From Alectryocaccomicrobium faecavium (GTDB lineage: Bacteria > Bacillota > Clostridia > Christensenellales > Aristaeellaceae): DNA of 7,962 nucleotides. Where the stretch lies: positions 1-7,962 of the forward strand of contig DVOT01000081.1 in NCBI GenBank assembly GCA_018713425.1, in the 5' to 3' direction. Shown here one piece after another: positions 1 to 6,173 of the stretch. The stretch's first letter is position 1; every line of letters starts with the position of its first letter. Under the pieces are notes generated by a model, which searched no databases, was not told where the DNA came from, and saw only the letters and a list, made by a program, of their open reading frames with translations. A program made the position numbers and the translations under genes.

Positions 1-273
1 GAGTGCCTGCTGGATGAACAGCCGCTCGCGCTCACGCCCACGGAATTTTCCCTCCTGCGCATTTTGTTGGAGAACAAGGGCAATGTGGTGAGCGCGGAAG
101 AATTGTTCCACCAGATCTGGAAGGACGAGTATTATACCAAGAACAACAACACCATCACCGTGCACATCCGCCATTTGCGCGAAAAGCTGCACGACACCCT
201 GGAACATCCCAGGTTCATCAAAACCATATGGGGAGTGGGATACAAAATTGAAACGCATCCATCCAAGGGATAA
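1..273 (+). CDS. Response regulator, VanR/OmpR type, C-terminal DNA-binding part (5' truncated)
   Basis: This is the last 90 residues of a response regulator; the receiver domain lies outside the window. What is visible is a winged helix-turn-helix of the OmpR/PhoB class. It starts with the typical 'LTPTEFSLL' segment (residues 12-20 of the fragment), then 'VVSAEELFHQIW', the recognition-helix region 'NNNTITVHIRHLREK', and the closing wing 'IKTIWGVGYKI'. The 'KNNNTITVHIRHLREK' wording is what I associate with VanR-type regulators. Its job would be to bind promoter DNA when phosphorylated by the kinase encoded next. The frame is open from base 1 and ends at TAA 271-273. It overlaps the kinase gene by 26 bases, which implies translational coupling. 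Target genes cannot be told from this window. Confidence 0.93.
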   Translation, partial: ECLLDEQPLALTPTEFSLLRILLENKGNVVSAEELFHQIWKDEYYTKNNNTITVHIRHLREKLHDTLEHPRFIKTIWGVGYKIETHPSKG

Positions 274-1405
274 CGACTATTCGCAGTTGAAAAGAAAGCT
301 GCTCCTTCGCCTGGCGGCGGCCACAGTAGGGGCAATTTTTGGCATCGTGGCCTTTTATATCCTCATTTGGCAGGGAGAGGGCGGCGATTTTGTGGTGCTC
401 GTGCTTCAGTGGTTCTTGGGCATGGATTATTACGAGGCGCTGGACGTATACCGGCAGGTTTTCCGCAGCAACGCCGAATTGCTCTGGCTGGGCGCGGTCC
501 TCGTGACCTTTTTCATTTTGCTGCGCGTGGTGCTCAATTGGTTCACACGCTATTTTGCCTTTATCAACCGGGGGATTGGCGATCTCCTGGAGGAGGATAG
601 CGAGATTCGCTTACCGCCCGAAATGGCGGCCACGGAGCGCAAGCTAAACGCTGTGAAGGGCGAGCTGAAGCGGCGTGCGCGGGAAGCAAAAGTGGCCGAG
701 CAGCGCAAGAACGATCTGGTGATGTATCTGGCGCACGACATCCGCACGCCGCTCACGAGCGTGATCGGCTATTTGAGCTTTTTATCCGAAGCGCCCGATA
801 TGCCGGTGGAACAACGGGCCAAATATGTGAACATCACGCTGGAGAAGGCCTACCGGCTGGAGAAAATGGTGGATGAGTTTTTTGAAATCGCCCGCTACAA
901 TTTGCAAGAACTCCGCCTGCAAAAGGAGCCCATTGACCTGTACTATATGTTGGTGCAGATCATAGACGAGCTTACGCCCGTGCTGGCAGCCCATGGGAAC
1001 CATGTCGCGCTCCAGGCGGATGAAACCCTCACCGCGTATGGCGATCCCGACCGGTTGGCGCGCGTGTTCAACAACGTTCTGAAAAACGCGGCGGCCTATA
1101 GCTTTGCCAATACGCAGATCGATCTTTGCGCCAAAAGCGAGGACGGTTTTGTGACCGTTACCTGCAAAAATCAGGGCAAGACCATCCCGCCAGAAAAGCT
1201 TTCCGCCATCTTTGAAAGGTTTTACCGGCTGGATGAATCCCGCGCTTCCAACACGGGCGGCGCGGGATTGGGACTGGCCATCGCGCAGGAGATTGTCGCT
1301 CTTCACGGGGGCACAATCGCCGCCGCCAGCGAAAACAATACGGTCACGTTCACGATTGTCTTGCCACTGGAGGACAAAACGCAAAATGGCAAAGAGGGCG
1401 TGTAA
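248..1405 (+). CDS. VanS-like membrane sensor histidine kinase
   Basis: A 385-residue sensor kinase, close in length to VanS of the VanA type as I remember it. Two hydrophobic segments (about 21-41 and 77-96) bracket a short extracellular loop of roughly 35 residues. A linker follows with 'AEQRKND' at 150-156. The dimerisation/phosphoacceptor motif 'LAHDIRTPLTS' places the phosphorylated histidine at His163. The ATPase domain has the N box 'FNNVLKNAAAYS' (274-285), an F box near 322-327 and a G2 loop 'GGAGLGLAI' (337-345). The G1 region is weak ('KNQGK', 307-311), as it also is in VanS. The start is TTG at 248, preceded by the purine-rich GGGAGTGGGA at 231-240; no in-frame ATG occurs until well inside the protein. 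The gene overlaps the regulator gene. VanS homologs sense glycopeptides or wall stress, but no resistance genes are adjacent here, so the ligand is unknown. Confidence 0.93.
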   Translation: MKRIHPRDNDYSQLKRKLLLRLAAATVGAIFGIVAFYILIWQGEGGDFVVLVLQWFLGMDYYEALDVYRQVFRSNAELLWLGAVLVTFFILLRVVLNWFTRYFAFINRGIGDLLEEDSEIRLPPEMAATERKLNAVKGELKRRAREAKVAEQRKNDLVMYLAHDIRTPLTSVIGYLSFLSEAPDMPVEQRAKYVNITLEKAYRLEKMVDEFFEIARYNLQELRLQKEPIDLYYMLVQIIDELTPVLAAHGNHVALQADETLTAYGDPDRLARVFNNVLKNAAAYSFANTQIDLCAKSEDGFVTVTCKNQGKTIPPEKLSAIFERFYRLDESRASNTGGAGLGLAIAQEIVALHGGTIAAASENNTVTFTIVLPLEDKTQNGKEGV

Positions 1406-1423
1406 CGCCATGAATGGTATCCG

Positions 1424-1465
1424 AAAAAGGGCTGCGAAAGAACTTTTGTCGTTCTTTCATAGCCC
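1424..1465 (-). terminator. Intrinsic terminator between converging genes
   Basis: A 15-base stem pairs 1429-1443 with 1451-1465 (one C-A mismatch and one G-U pair) around a 7-base loop. Read on the minus strand it is followed at once by five T (the complement of AAAAA at 1424-1428), a textbook terminator for the MATE gene that ends at 1498. On the plus strand the stem is followed by CCCAAACTTTTG, a poorer T tract, so it may stop kinase transcription only partly. Both genes converge here. Confidence 0.8.
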
Positions 1466-1497
1466 CCAAACTTTTGTCATTCTGCCGCCGCGCAGCG

Positions 1498-2910
1498 TTA
1501 GACGCGGTCGGGAATCTGGCTGATGACCTTTTTGTTCAAGCGGATGAAGAGCACCGCCGTAACCACTGCTGACATAACTTCTGCGACGGGGAAGGAAATC
1601 CACACGAGCGTATCGTTGCCCACCCGTTGGCCAATGGCCGCCAGCGCCCAGGCGACCGGAACCAGCACGAGCAGTTGGCGCGCCAGCGAAACGATCATGG
1701 AATAGACGCTGAATCCCAGCGCCTGGAACACCGAGCCCAGCACAATGCACACACCGGCCACGATGAAGGTGGAAGCGATGATGCGCAGCGCCGGTTCGCC
1801 GATGGCCAGCATCGTTTCCGTGGCGTTGAAGAAGCCGAGCAGCACATCCGGAATGGACAGGAACAGGATGGTGCCAATCAGCATAAAGGCGCTGGCGTAG
1901 CAGAGCGATACGCGGATGGCCTGCGTCATGCGGCTACGCTTTTGCGCGCCGTAATTGTAGGCAAGGATGGGAATCACGCCGTTGTTCAGGCCGAATACCG
2001 GCATGAATACAAAGCTGTTCAGCTTGAAATACACGCCGAATACCGTGGCAGCGGTTTCTTTGCCCGTGGTGTACGTGATGAGGATGATGTTCATCAGCCA
2101 CGTCATGATGGAGCCAATCGCCATCATGATGACCGACGGGAAGCCGATGGCATAAATGCGGCCGATCAAATGCAGCTTGGGCCGGAACTTGCGCAATGCT
2201 AGCTGGATATCCGGGTTCTTTTTTCCGTTGATGATGATGGCGAGGATGCACGCCACGATTTGGCCGATGACGGTTGCAATAGCGGCGCCTTTGGTGCCCA
2301 TATCAAAGCCGATGGGCATGTTGAACAGGCCCATGTCATAGCCCTGGGGCAGGATAAAGATGGGGTCGAGGATGATGTTGATGATCGCGCCGGTGCCTTG
2401 GGTGATCATCGTGTAGAACGTTCTGCCCGTCGCCTGCATCAGGCGTTCAAAAATCATTTGGCCATACATGCCGAACGAGAAGCAGCACACCACCGTGAGA
2501 TAATCCACGCCGAATTCCACGATTTGCTGGTTCTGGGTTTGCGAGAGCATAAACGCGCGACTGCCAAAGAGGCCGAACAGCAAAAAGACCAGAAAACCAA
2601 TCATGGAGAGGAAAACGCCGTGTTCGGCAATACGGTTGGCGCGCTCGCGGTCGCCCGCGCCCAGCGCACGCGACAAAAGCGCGTTGACGCCGACCGCTGT
2701 GCCCGTCGCCAACCCGATCATCAGGTTTTGCGCAGGGAAACTGAACGACACGGCGGAAAGCGCCTCTTCGCTGACCATGCTGACGAAGATGCTATCGACG
2801 ACGTTGTACAGCGCCTGAACCAGCATCGATATCATCATCGGTACCGACATGTTCAGCACGAGTTTGCCGATGGGCATAACGCCCATTTTGTTTTCGGCAG
2901 TGTTTTCCAT
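1498..2910 (-). CDS. MATE family efflux transporter
   Basis: A 470-residue, very hydrophobic protein of the usual MATE length with a 12-helix pattern. MATE proteins export cationic drugs, dyes or metabolites across the cytoplasmic membrane, driven by Na+ or H+. Recognisable signatures are 'YNVVDSIFVS' in helix 1, with the conserved Asp39, and 'GTAVGVNALLSRALGAGD' (70-87). Next come 'GRTFYTMITQGTGAIINIILDPIF' (162-185) in helix 5, with Asp182, and its second-lobe counterpart around 'FGLNNGVIPILAYNYGA' (306-322). The C-terminal 'ISFPVAEV' region is also typical. The start is ATG at 2908-2910, with GAGGAAGGG ending six bases upstream. The family is secure; substrate and coupling ion cannot be read from sequence. 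It converges on the VanS-like kinase gene and is divergent from the regulator gene at 3604. There is no sign of damage. Confidence 0.95.
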   Translation of the reverse strand: MENTAENKMGVMPIGKLVLNMSVPMMISMLVQALYNVVDSIFVSMVSEEALSAVSFSFPAQNLMIGLATGTAVGVNALLSRALGAGDRERANRIAEHGVFLSMIGFLVFLLFGLFGSRAFMLSQTQNQQIVEFGVDYLTVVCCFSFGMYGQMIFERLMQATGRTFYTMITQGTGAIINIILDPIFILPQGYDMGLFNMPIGFDMGTKGAAIATVIGQIVACILAIIINGKKNPDIQLALRKFRPKLHLIGRIYAIGFPSVIMMAIGSIMTWLMNIILITYTTGKETAATVFGVYFKLNSFVFMPVFGLNNGVIPILAYNYGAQKRSRMTQAIRVSLCYASAFMLIGTILFLSIPDVLLGFFNATETMLAIGEPALRIIASTFIVAGVCIVLGSVFQALGFSVYSMIVSLARQLLVLVPVAWALAAIGQRVGNDTLVWISFPVAEVMSAVVTAVLFIRLNKKVISQIPDRV

Positions 2911-3055
2911 GGGAATCCCTTCCTCTCCACATCCATCGTACTTGGGTTTGCGCGGGCATAAGAGGCGTAAGAAAAGAAGCGCGCCGCCGGGCGAAACCGC
3001 CGGTGCGGCTTGCGGAATCCTTCAATTCTATATTGCTTCTTGATTGCCGCAAAAT

Positions 3056-3084
3056 ATGGTAACATCCCGGCGCGTGCCTGTCAA
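3056..3084 (-). promoter_or_regulatory. Candidate promoter for the MATE transporter gene
   Basis: On the minus strand a perfect -35 box TTGACA (complement of 3079-3084) is separated by 17 bases from TACCAT (complement of 3056-3061), a 4-of-6 match to the -10 consensus. Transcription would start near 3049 and give a leader of about 140 bases before the ATG. The spacing and the perfect -35 support it; the -10 is mediocre. Confidence 0.45.
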
Positions 3085-3200
3085 GCGCAGGTAGATAAAC
3101 TTTCGGCCAGAGGCATTTGTATAGCGCAAAAACATAACAAAGGATTGCGCTTGCCGATGGCCGCTGGACATCGTCCGCAATTTTGTATAGGATATCAGGA

Positions 3201-3229
3201 TTGCCAAAAGCGCGCCTTTAATATATAAT
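3201..3229 (+). promoter_or_regulatory. Predicted sigma-70-type promoter
   Basis: TTGCCA (3201-3206, one mismatch to TTGACA) and a perfect TATAAT (3224-3229) are exactly 17 bases apart. The surrounding 3218-3241 is strikingly AT-rich in a GC-rich region, and a second TATAAT overlaps at 3229-3234. Transcription would start near 3236 and run through the hairpin-rich stretch toward the regulator gene, giving a leader of about 365 bases, or a separate short RNA if it ends before 3604. Confidence 0.6.
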
Positions 3230-3249
3230 ATAATATAGATTAGACGCGC

Positions 3250-3531
3250 GATGTACGGAGCCTTTTCGCGGTACAATCGTCCCCGGTGGCGTGTACGGCG
3301 GGGGACGCACGAAGCGCGCGCCCTGTGGGCGAAACAGCGCGAAGTAAGCCCAATGAAGCAGGGAGTGCCGCAAGCGAGCTTGCGAGCAGCGGAGGCTGCG
3401 AAGTGGCTGGAGGCGCGAGGACACGCCCAAAGGGCGTCCACAGCGCCGGAACACCGCGCCGCCGAAGGCGAGGGCGGTGCGAAGATGCAGGACGACCATT
3501 GCGAATTGTGGATAGCTTGCTCCCCCGCCAC
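3250..3531. repeat. GC-rich hairpin-dense stretch, possible dispersed repeat or structured RNA
   Basis: At least five short stems follow one another. They are 3279-3284 with 3301-3306 (GTCCCC/GGGGAC), 3319-3323 with 3327-3331 (CGCCC/GGGCG), and 3369-3374 with 3379-3384 (CGCAAG/CTTGCG). Then come 3423-3428 with 3432-3437 (ACGCCC/GGGCGT), and 3452-3457 with 3474-3479 (CACCGC/GCGGTG) enclosing a smaller stem at 3460-3470. GTAC-containing segments recur at 3252-3258 and 3292-3298. Similar wording in the reading frames of this stretch is familiar to me from spurious small proteins annotated in many gut Clostridia, which is why I suspect a dispersed noncoding repeat. That is memory, not a search result. 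A structured 5' leader is the alternative. Confidence 0.45.
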
Positions 3532-3562
3532 CAGCTTGTCAAAAAGTCTTTTTGACAAGCTG
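3532..3562. repeat. Perfect 14-bp inverted repeat with 3-base loop
   Basis: CAGCTTGTCAAAAA (3532-3545) is the exact reverse complement of TTTTTGACAAGCTG (3549-3562), with loop GTC. No T tract follows on the plus strand and none on the minus strand, so it is not a standard terminator, although the A/T run sits inside the stem. It may mark the edge of the repeat to its left, act as a transcriptional pause or processing site, or bind a dimeric regulator. Confidence 0.8.
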
Positions 3563-3567
3563 ATATA

Positions 3568-3583
3568 CTGCCAATCTTGGCAG
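3568..3583. promoter_or_regulatory. Palindrome next to the regulator's ribosome binding site, possible operator
   Basis: CTGCCAA-TC-TTGGCAG is a perfect 7-bp inverted repeat. It ends five bases before the ribosome binding site GGGAGGG of the regulator gene. Its position and symmetry suit an autoregulatory operator or a translation-controlling hairpin; neither can be shown from sequence alone. Confidence 0.4.
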
Positions 3584-3603
3584 GATATGGGAGGGAATCG
3601 GCC

Positions 3604-4776
3604 ATGGAATATTTGACAGTCAAGGAAACGGCGCAGCGCTGGGGCGTGTCGGTGCGTACGGTCAATATGCATTTGAATGCGGGCCGCGTAGCGGGCGCGG
3701 TGCGCAAGGAGCACGGTTGGCTCGTGCCTGCGAACGCGCAAAAACCCATCGACCGCCGCCGCAAACAGGATGAGGCGCCACCTGTGCGCGTAGTCAAGCG
3801 CTTTATGCCCATATTTTCGATGACTTTCGGCGAAGGCGGCTTTGTCAAAGCTGTGGAGCAGCTGGAAGACGAGGAGGAACGCGCCGTCGCTTGGACGGGG
3901 CACCACTATTTCCGCAGCGAGGCGGAACAGGCGATGGAGTTGGCGGCAAGCGTCTTTGACAGCGAAAGCGCCGAGATCCGCCTTTCCGCGCGCTGGCTGC
4001 ACGCGATGGCCGCCATCGGCCTGGGAAACGAAATAAGTTGTCGGGAGGACTTTGCCGAAGTCGTGCGCGAGGGCGTAGACGCGCAGGATGACGCGGTGCG
4101 CGCCCAGAGCCAGTTCATTCAAATGGTCGCGAAGATCTATTTTCATGAGGAAGAGGTTGACATTGCTCAATTGATGCCGCATTTTTCCCACCTTTCCAGG
4201 GGCGTGCGCTATCTCGCGCTCTATGGGCGCGCCCACGCGCTCTATTTGCGCCGGGAATACCAACAGGTTATCGGCGAGGTGGAAGCCGCCTCCGCGCTGA
4301 TGCAGCAGGCTTATCCAGTGGCCGCCATCTATCTCAATATCGTCGGGGCCATGGCTTCCAACAGCTTAGCGCGCCATGAGGACGCGCAACGCTTTTTTGA
4401 CTGCGCCTGGGAACTGGCGCTGCCGGAAGGGTATATTGAGCCGTTCGCCGAGCACCATGGAATGCTACAGGGGTTGGTCGAGCGCAAGCTGCGCGGCACG
4501 CAGCCGGAACTTTACCGGCAAGTATCAGACCTGGTTTTGCGCTTCAGCCGCGGCTGGATGAAGATCCACAACACGTCCTCCAAGCGCAAGGTGACGGATG
4601 CGCTCACACCCTATGAGTTTTCCATCGCTATGTTGGCGGCAAAGGGGCGCAGCAATAAAGAGATCGCCGATTATATGTACATTTCCGTGGCTTCGGTGAA
4701 GACGTATCTGGCCACGATCTACCAGAAGATTGGCATTACAAAGCGTGCGGACTTAAAATACTACGTAAATTATTAG
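3604..4776 (+). CDS. Transcriptional regulator with excisionase-like N-terminal HTH and LuxR-type C-terminal HTH
   Basis: This is a 390-residue protein with two distinct DNA-binding ends. Residues 1-43 ('LTVKETAQRWGVSVRTVNMHLNAGRV' then 'HGWLVPANA') match the excisionase/MerR-like fold, and a basic stretch 'DRRRKQ' follows. Residues about 70-320 are alpha-helical and resemble degenerate TPR hairpins, for example 'YGRAHALYLRREYQQVIGEVEAA'. Residues 333-385 are a LuxR/GerE HTH: 'LTPYEFSIAMLAAKGRSNKEIA', recognition helix near 360-373 ('ISVASVKTYLATIY'), then 'KIGITKRADL'. I recall this architecture from gut Clostridia. ATG 3604 is chosen because GGGAGGG (3589-3595) lies eight bases upstream; an in-frame TTG at 3577 lacks such a site. 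No sensor or receiver domain is seen, so the signal is unknown. It precedes the TPR and repeat-protein genes on the same strand and may control them. Confidence 0.88.
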   Translation: MEYLTVKETAQRWGVSVRTVNMHLNAGRVAGAVRKEHGWLVPANAQKPIDRRRKQDEAPPVRVVKRFMPIFSMTFGEGGFVKAVEQLEDEEERAVAWTGHHYFRSEAEQAMELAASVFDSESAEIRLSARWLHAMAAIGLGNEISCREDFAEVVREGVDAQDDAVRAQSQFIQMVAKIYFHEEEVDIAQLMPHFSHLSRGVRYLALYGRAHALYLRREYQQVIGEVEAASALMQQAYPVAAIYLNIVGAMASNSLARHEDAQRFFDCAWELALPEGYIEPFAEHHGMLQGLVERKLRGTQPELYRQVSDLVLRFSRGWMKIHNTSSKRKVTDALTPYEFSIAMLAAKGRSNKEIADYMYISVASVKTYLATIYQKIGITKRADLKYYVNY

Positions 4777-4797
4777 CCATTTTGCTTCTAAAATGGC
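4776..4797 (+). other. Short perfect hairpin overlapping the regulator's stop codon
   Basis: GCCATTTT (4776-4783) pairs with AAAATGGC (4790-4797) around a 6-base loop. The first base is the last base of the TAG stop codon. No T tract follows, so it more likely protects the mRNA 3' end or assists the terminator downstream than terminates by itself. Confidence 0.55.
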
Positions 4798-4799
4798 GG

Positions 4800-4829
4800 G
4801 TGACATCTTGCTTTGGCAGGCCGTATAAT
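4800..4829 (+). promoter_or_regulatory. Promoter-like boxes inside the terminator region
   Basis: GTGACA (4800-4805, five of six to TTGACA) and a perfect TATAAT (4824-4829) are 18 bases apart. The -10 box begins at the last base of the terminator's left arm and fills the loop. A start near 4836 would let the TPR genes be transcribed separately from the regulator. Confidence 0.5.
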
Positions 4830-4853
4830 GTAAGTAAACGGCCTGCCCTTTTT
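4815..4853 (+). terminator. Intrinsic terminator after the regulator gene
   Basis: GGCAGGCCGT (4815-4824) and ACGGCCTGCC (4838-4847) form a perfect 10-bp GC-rich stem with a 13-base loop, followed by CTTTTT (4848-4853). This is a strong rho-independent terminator that separates the regulator gene from the TPR genes. Confidence 0.88.
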
Positions 4854-4905
4854 ATGCCTTTGTGCGATGGGCGCGGACCGGAAAGCGAAAGGATTGAATG
4901 CGCGC

Positions 4906-6162
4906 ATGACGGGTACACAGGGTTCGCGTCGGAGCCGCCGCATCATCGCCAGCGTGCTGGTGGTGGCGATGCTCGCTGGAGCCATTGTCACCGACCAGGT
5001 GGGCGGGAATAGCAGAAGCGGGCGCTATGCCGGTTTGCCAGCCTATGCCTATCTGGCCGAGGCGATGGAGTGCCTGTCCTATGGCTGGCTGCGCTGGACC
5101 GCTTATTGGCTGGGCACGCAGGTTAGCAGCGCGGACAGCGCCTCCGGGCAATACCGCCGCGCCTGCATTGGCGTCGCCAACGGGGATTTCGCGGATGCGG
5201 AGAAATGGCTGGAAGCGTATATCGGGGCGGAACCCGGGCACTCCGGAGAAGAAAGCGCCGCTCTCACCATGCAGTTGGCCTGCATACGATCGCTCAATGG
5301 CGACGCGCAGGGCGCAGCGCGAGCTGCCAGCGAAGCCGCGGCGCAAGATGCAAAAAGCGCTCGGCTCCAGCAACTTTCGTATCGGTTTAGCCTGGAGGCG
5401 GGAGACGCGCAGGGTGCGGCCAATGCGCTGGGCGCCTATGCGGAATTGGTGCAAGACGATACTCTCTACGAGGCGATTGCAGATCTCTATTTAGAGGCGG
5501 GAAATTATGAAGAATCCGGTCGGTTTTATGATTTGGCCATAGGGGCGAGCGGCGCGAACGACCGGTTGCTCTATATGCGCGGCACGTGCAACATGCTCTT
5601 GGGGCGCTATGCCGAAGCTGTGGAGGACTTTGCCGCCAGCGCCATGCCTGGCAGCGTCTATTCTCATGGGGTGTGCGCCATGGCGCTGGGCGATTTTGAG
5701 CAGGCGGAAACTTGCTTTGCCGAAGCCATGGAGCGCGGTGAGCAGGAAAATGACGCGCGGATGATGCTGGCCGTGTGCCGCTTGGAAGGCGGAGCGTACG
5801 CAGAGGCGGAAGAATTGCTCGACCAGTATATGGCCGCTGGCGGCAATTACGCGGATATCGCCTATTACCGCGCAAACGCGCGGGCCATGCAGAAAAACTA
5901 CGCAGGCGCGGCTGGGGACTATGCCTCGGCTGCCGAAGCCGGACAATTCCGGCAGGAGAGCTTGTTCGCCGCCGCCCAGTGTTACTATTTTGCGGGCGAT
6001 TACGCGCAGGCGATCGAGTGGTTTGAGCAGTGTGTGGAGGAAGAAATCGACCTTGCCCAGAGTTGGTATTACCTTGGCCTTTCTTTGCTGGCCGTAGGCG
6101 AGAACGAGCGGGCGGCCGAGGCGCTGGACAAAGCGCTCGCCGCCGGCGAAACGAACGGATGA
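4906..6162 (+). CDS. Membrane-anchored TPR-repeat protein of unknown function
   Basis: A 418-residue protein with a basic N-terminus ('GSRRSRR') and one hydrophobic segment at about 13-28 ('IIASVLVVAMLAGAIV'). That segment acts as an uncleaved anchor or a poor signal peptide and would place the rest outside the membrane. From about residue 85 the chain is alpha-helical. Clear tetratricopeptide units run from about 187 to 412, with the recurring pattern of a small residue, Gly-Asp/Asn-Tyr/Phe and Ala-x-Ala ('EAGNYEESGRFYDLAI', 'ALGDFEQAETCFAEAM', 'FAGDYAQAIEWFEQCV'). TPRs bind other proteins, so a scaffold role is likely, but no partner or pathway is recognised. The start is uncertain. ATG 4906 has AAAGGA (4888-4893) 12 bases upstream; in-frame ATG 4867 adds 13 residues but lacks a ribosome site. 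The TGA stop overlaps the ribosome site of the next TPR gene, so the two are coupled. Confidence 0.82.
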   Translation: MTGTQGSRRSRRIIASVLVVAMLAGAIVTDQVGGNSRSGRYAGLPAYAYLAEAMECLSYGWLRWTAYWLGTQVSSADSASGQYRRACIGVANGDFADAEKWLEAYIGAEPGHSGEESAALTMQLACIRSLNGDAQGAARAASEAAAQDAKSARLQQLSYRFSLEAGDAQGAANALGAYAELVQDDTLYEAIADLYLEAGNYEESGRFYDLAIGASGANDRLLYMRGTCNMLLGRYAEAVEDFAASAMPGSVYSHGVCAMALGDFEQAETCFAEAMERGEQENDARMMLAVCRLEGGAYAEAEELLDQYMAAGGNYADIAYYRANARAMQKNYAGAAGDYASAAEAGQFRQESLFAAAQCYYFAGDYAQAIEWFEQCVEEEIDLAQSWYYLGLSLLAVGENERAAEALDKALAAGETNG

Positions 6163-6167
6163 GGAGG
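6162..6167 (+). promoter_or_regulatory. Ribosome binding site AGGAGG that sets the start of the second TPR gene
   Basis: AGGAGG sits six bases before ATG 6174 and starts at the last base of the upstream gene's TGA stop. In-frame ATGs at 6159 and 6168 are too close to, or upstream of, this site to use it, so 6174 is the likely start. Confidence 0.75.
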
Positions 6168-6173
6168 ATGACC

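Larger units (their letters stand above)
2911..3603. other. Intergenic region of about 690 bases without a credible gene
   Basis: This lies between the divergently oriented transporter and regulator genes. Bases 2911-3060 are the leader of the transporter gene. Bases 3061-3200 hold a 7-bp inverted repeat AGCGCAA/TTGCGCT (3123-3129 with 3145-3151) and a 9-bp direct repeat TTTGTATAG (3116-3124 and 3182-3190). These could be regulator sites but are short enough to be chance. A plus-strand promoter sits at 3201-3229, a GC-rich hairpin-dense stretch at about 3250-3530, and two palindromes at 3532-3583. Reading frames are open on both strands in the GC-rich part, but they lack recognisable domains and ribosome binding sites. 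Confidence 0.75.

Noticed and set aside
1627..2202. Plus-strand frames opposite the transporter, also 2260-2961
   Set aside because: His/Asp/Gln-rich products typical of reading membrane-protein codons backwards; the MATE protein on the other strand is complete and convincing.
3536..3569. Promoter built from TTGTCA (3536-3541) or TTGACA (3552-3557) with TATACT (3564-3569)
   Set aside because: Spacings are 22 and 6 bases, outside the workable range. The boxes are by-products of the inverted repeat.
3251..3616. Plus-strand frame of 121 codons in the hairpin-dense stretch
   Set aside because: Low-complexity Ala/Arg/Glu-rich product, no good ribosome site, crosses all the inverted repeats and overlaps the start of the regulator. 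It looks like a spurious frame over a noncoding repeat.
3028..4263. Long open frame on the minus strand (411 codons) opposite the dual-HTH regulator
   Set aside because: It runs antisense through a gene with clear domains and a strong ribosome site, has no recognisable domain, and spans the hairpin-rich intergenic stretch. GC-rich coding DNA often leaves the opposite frame open.
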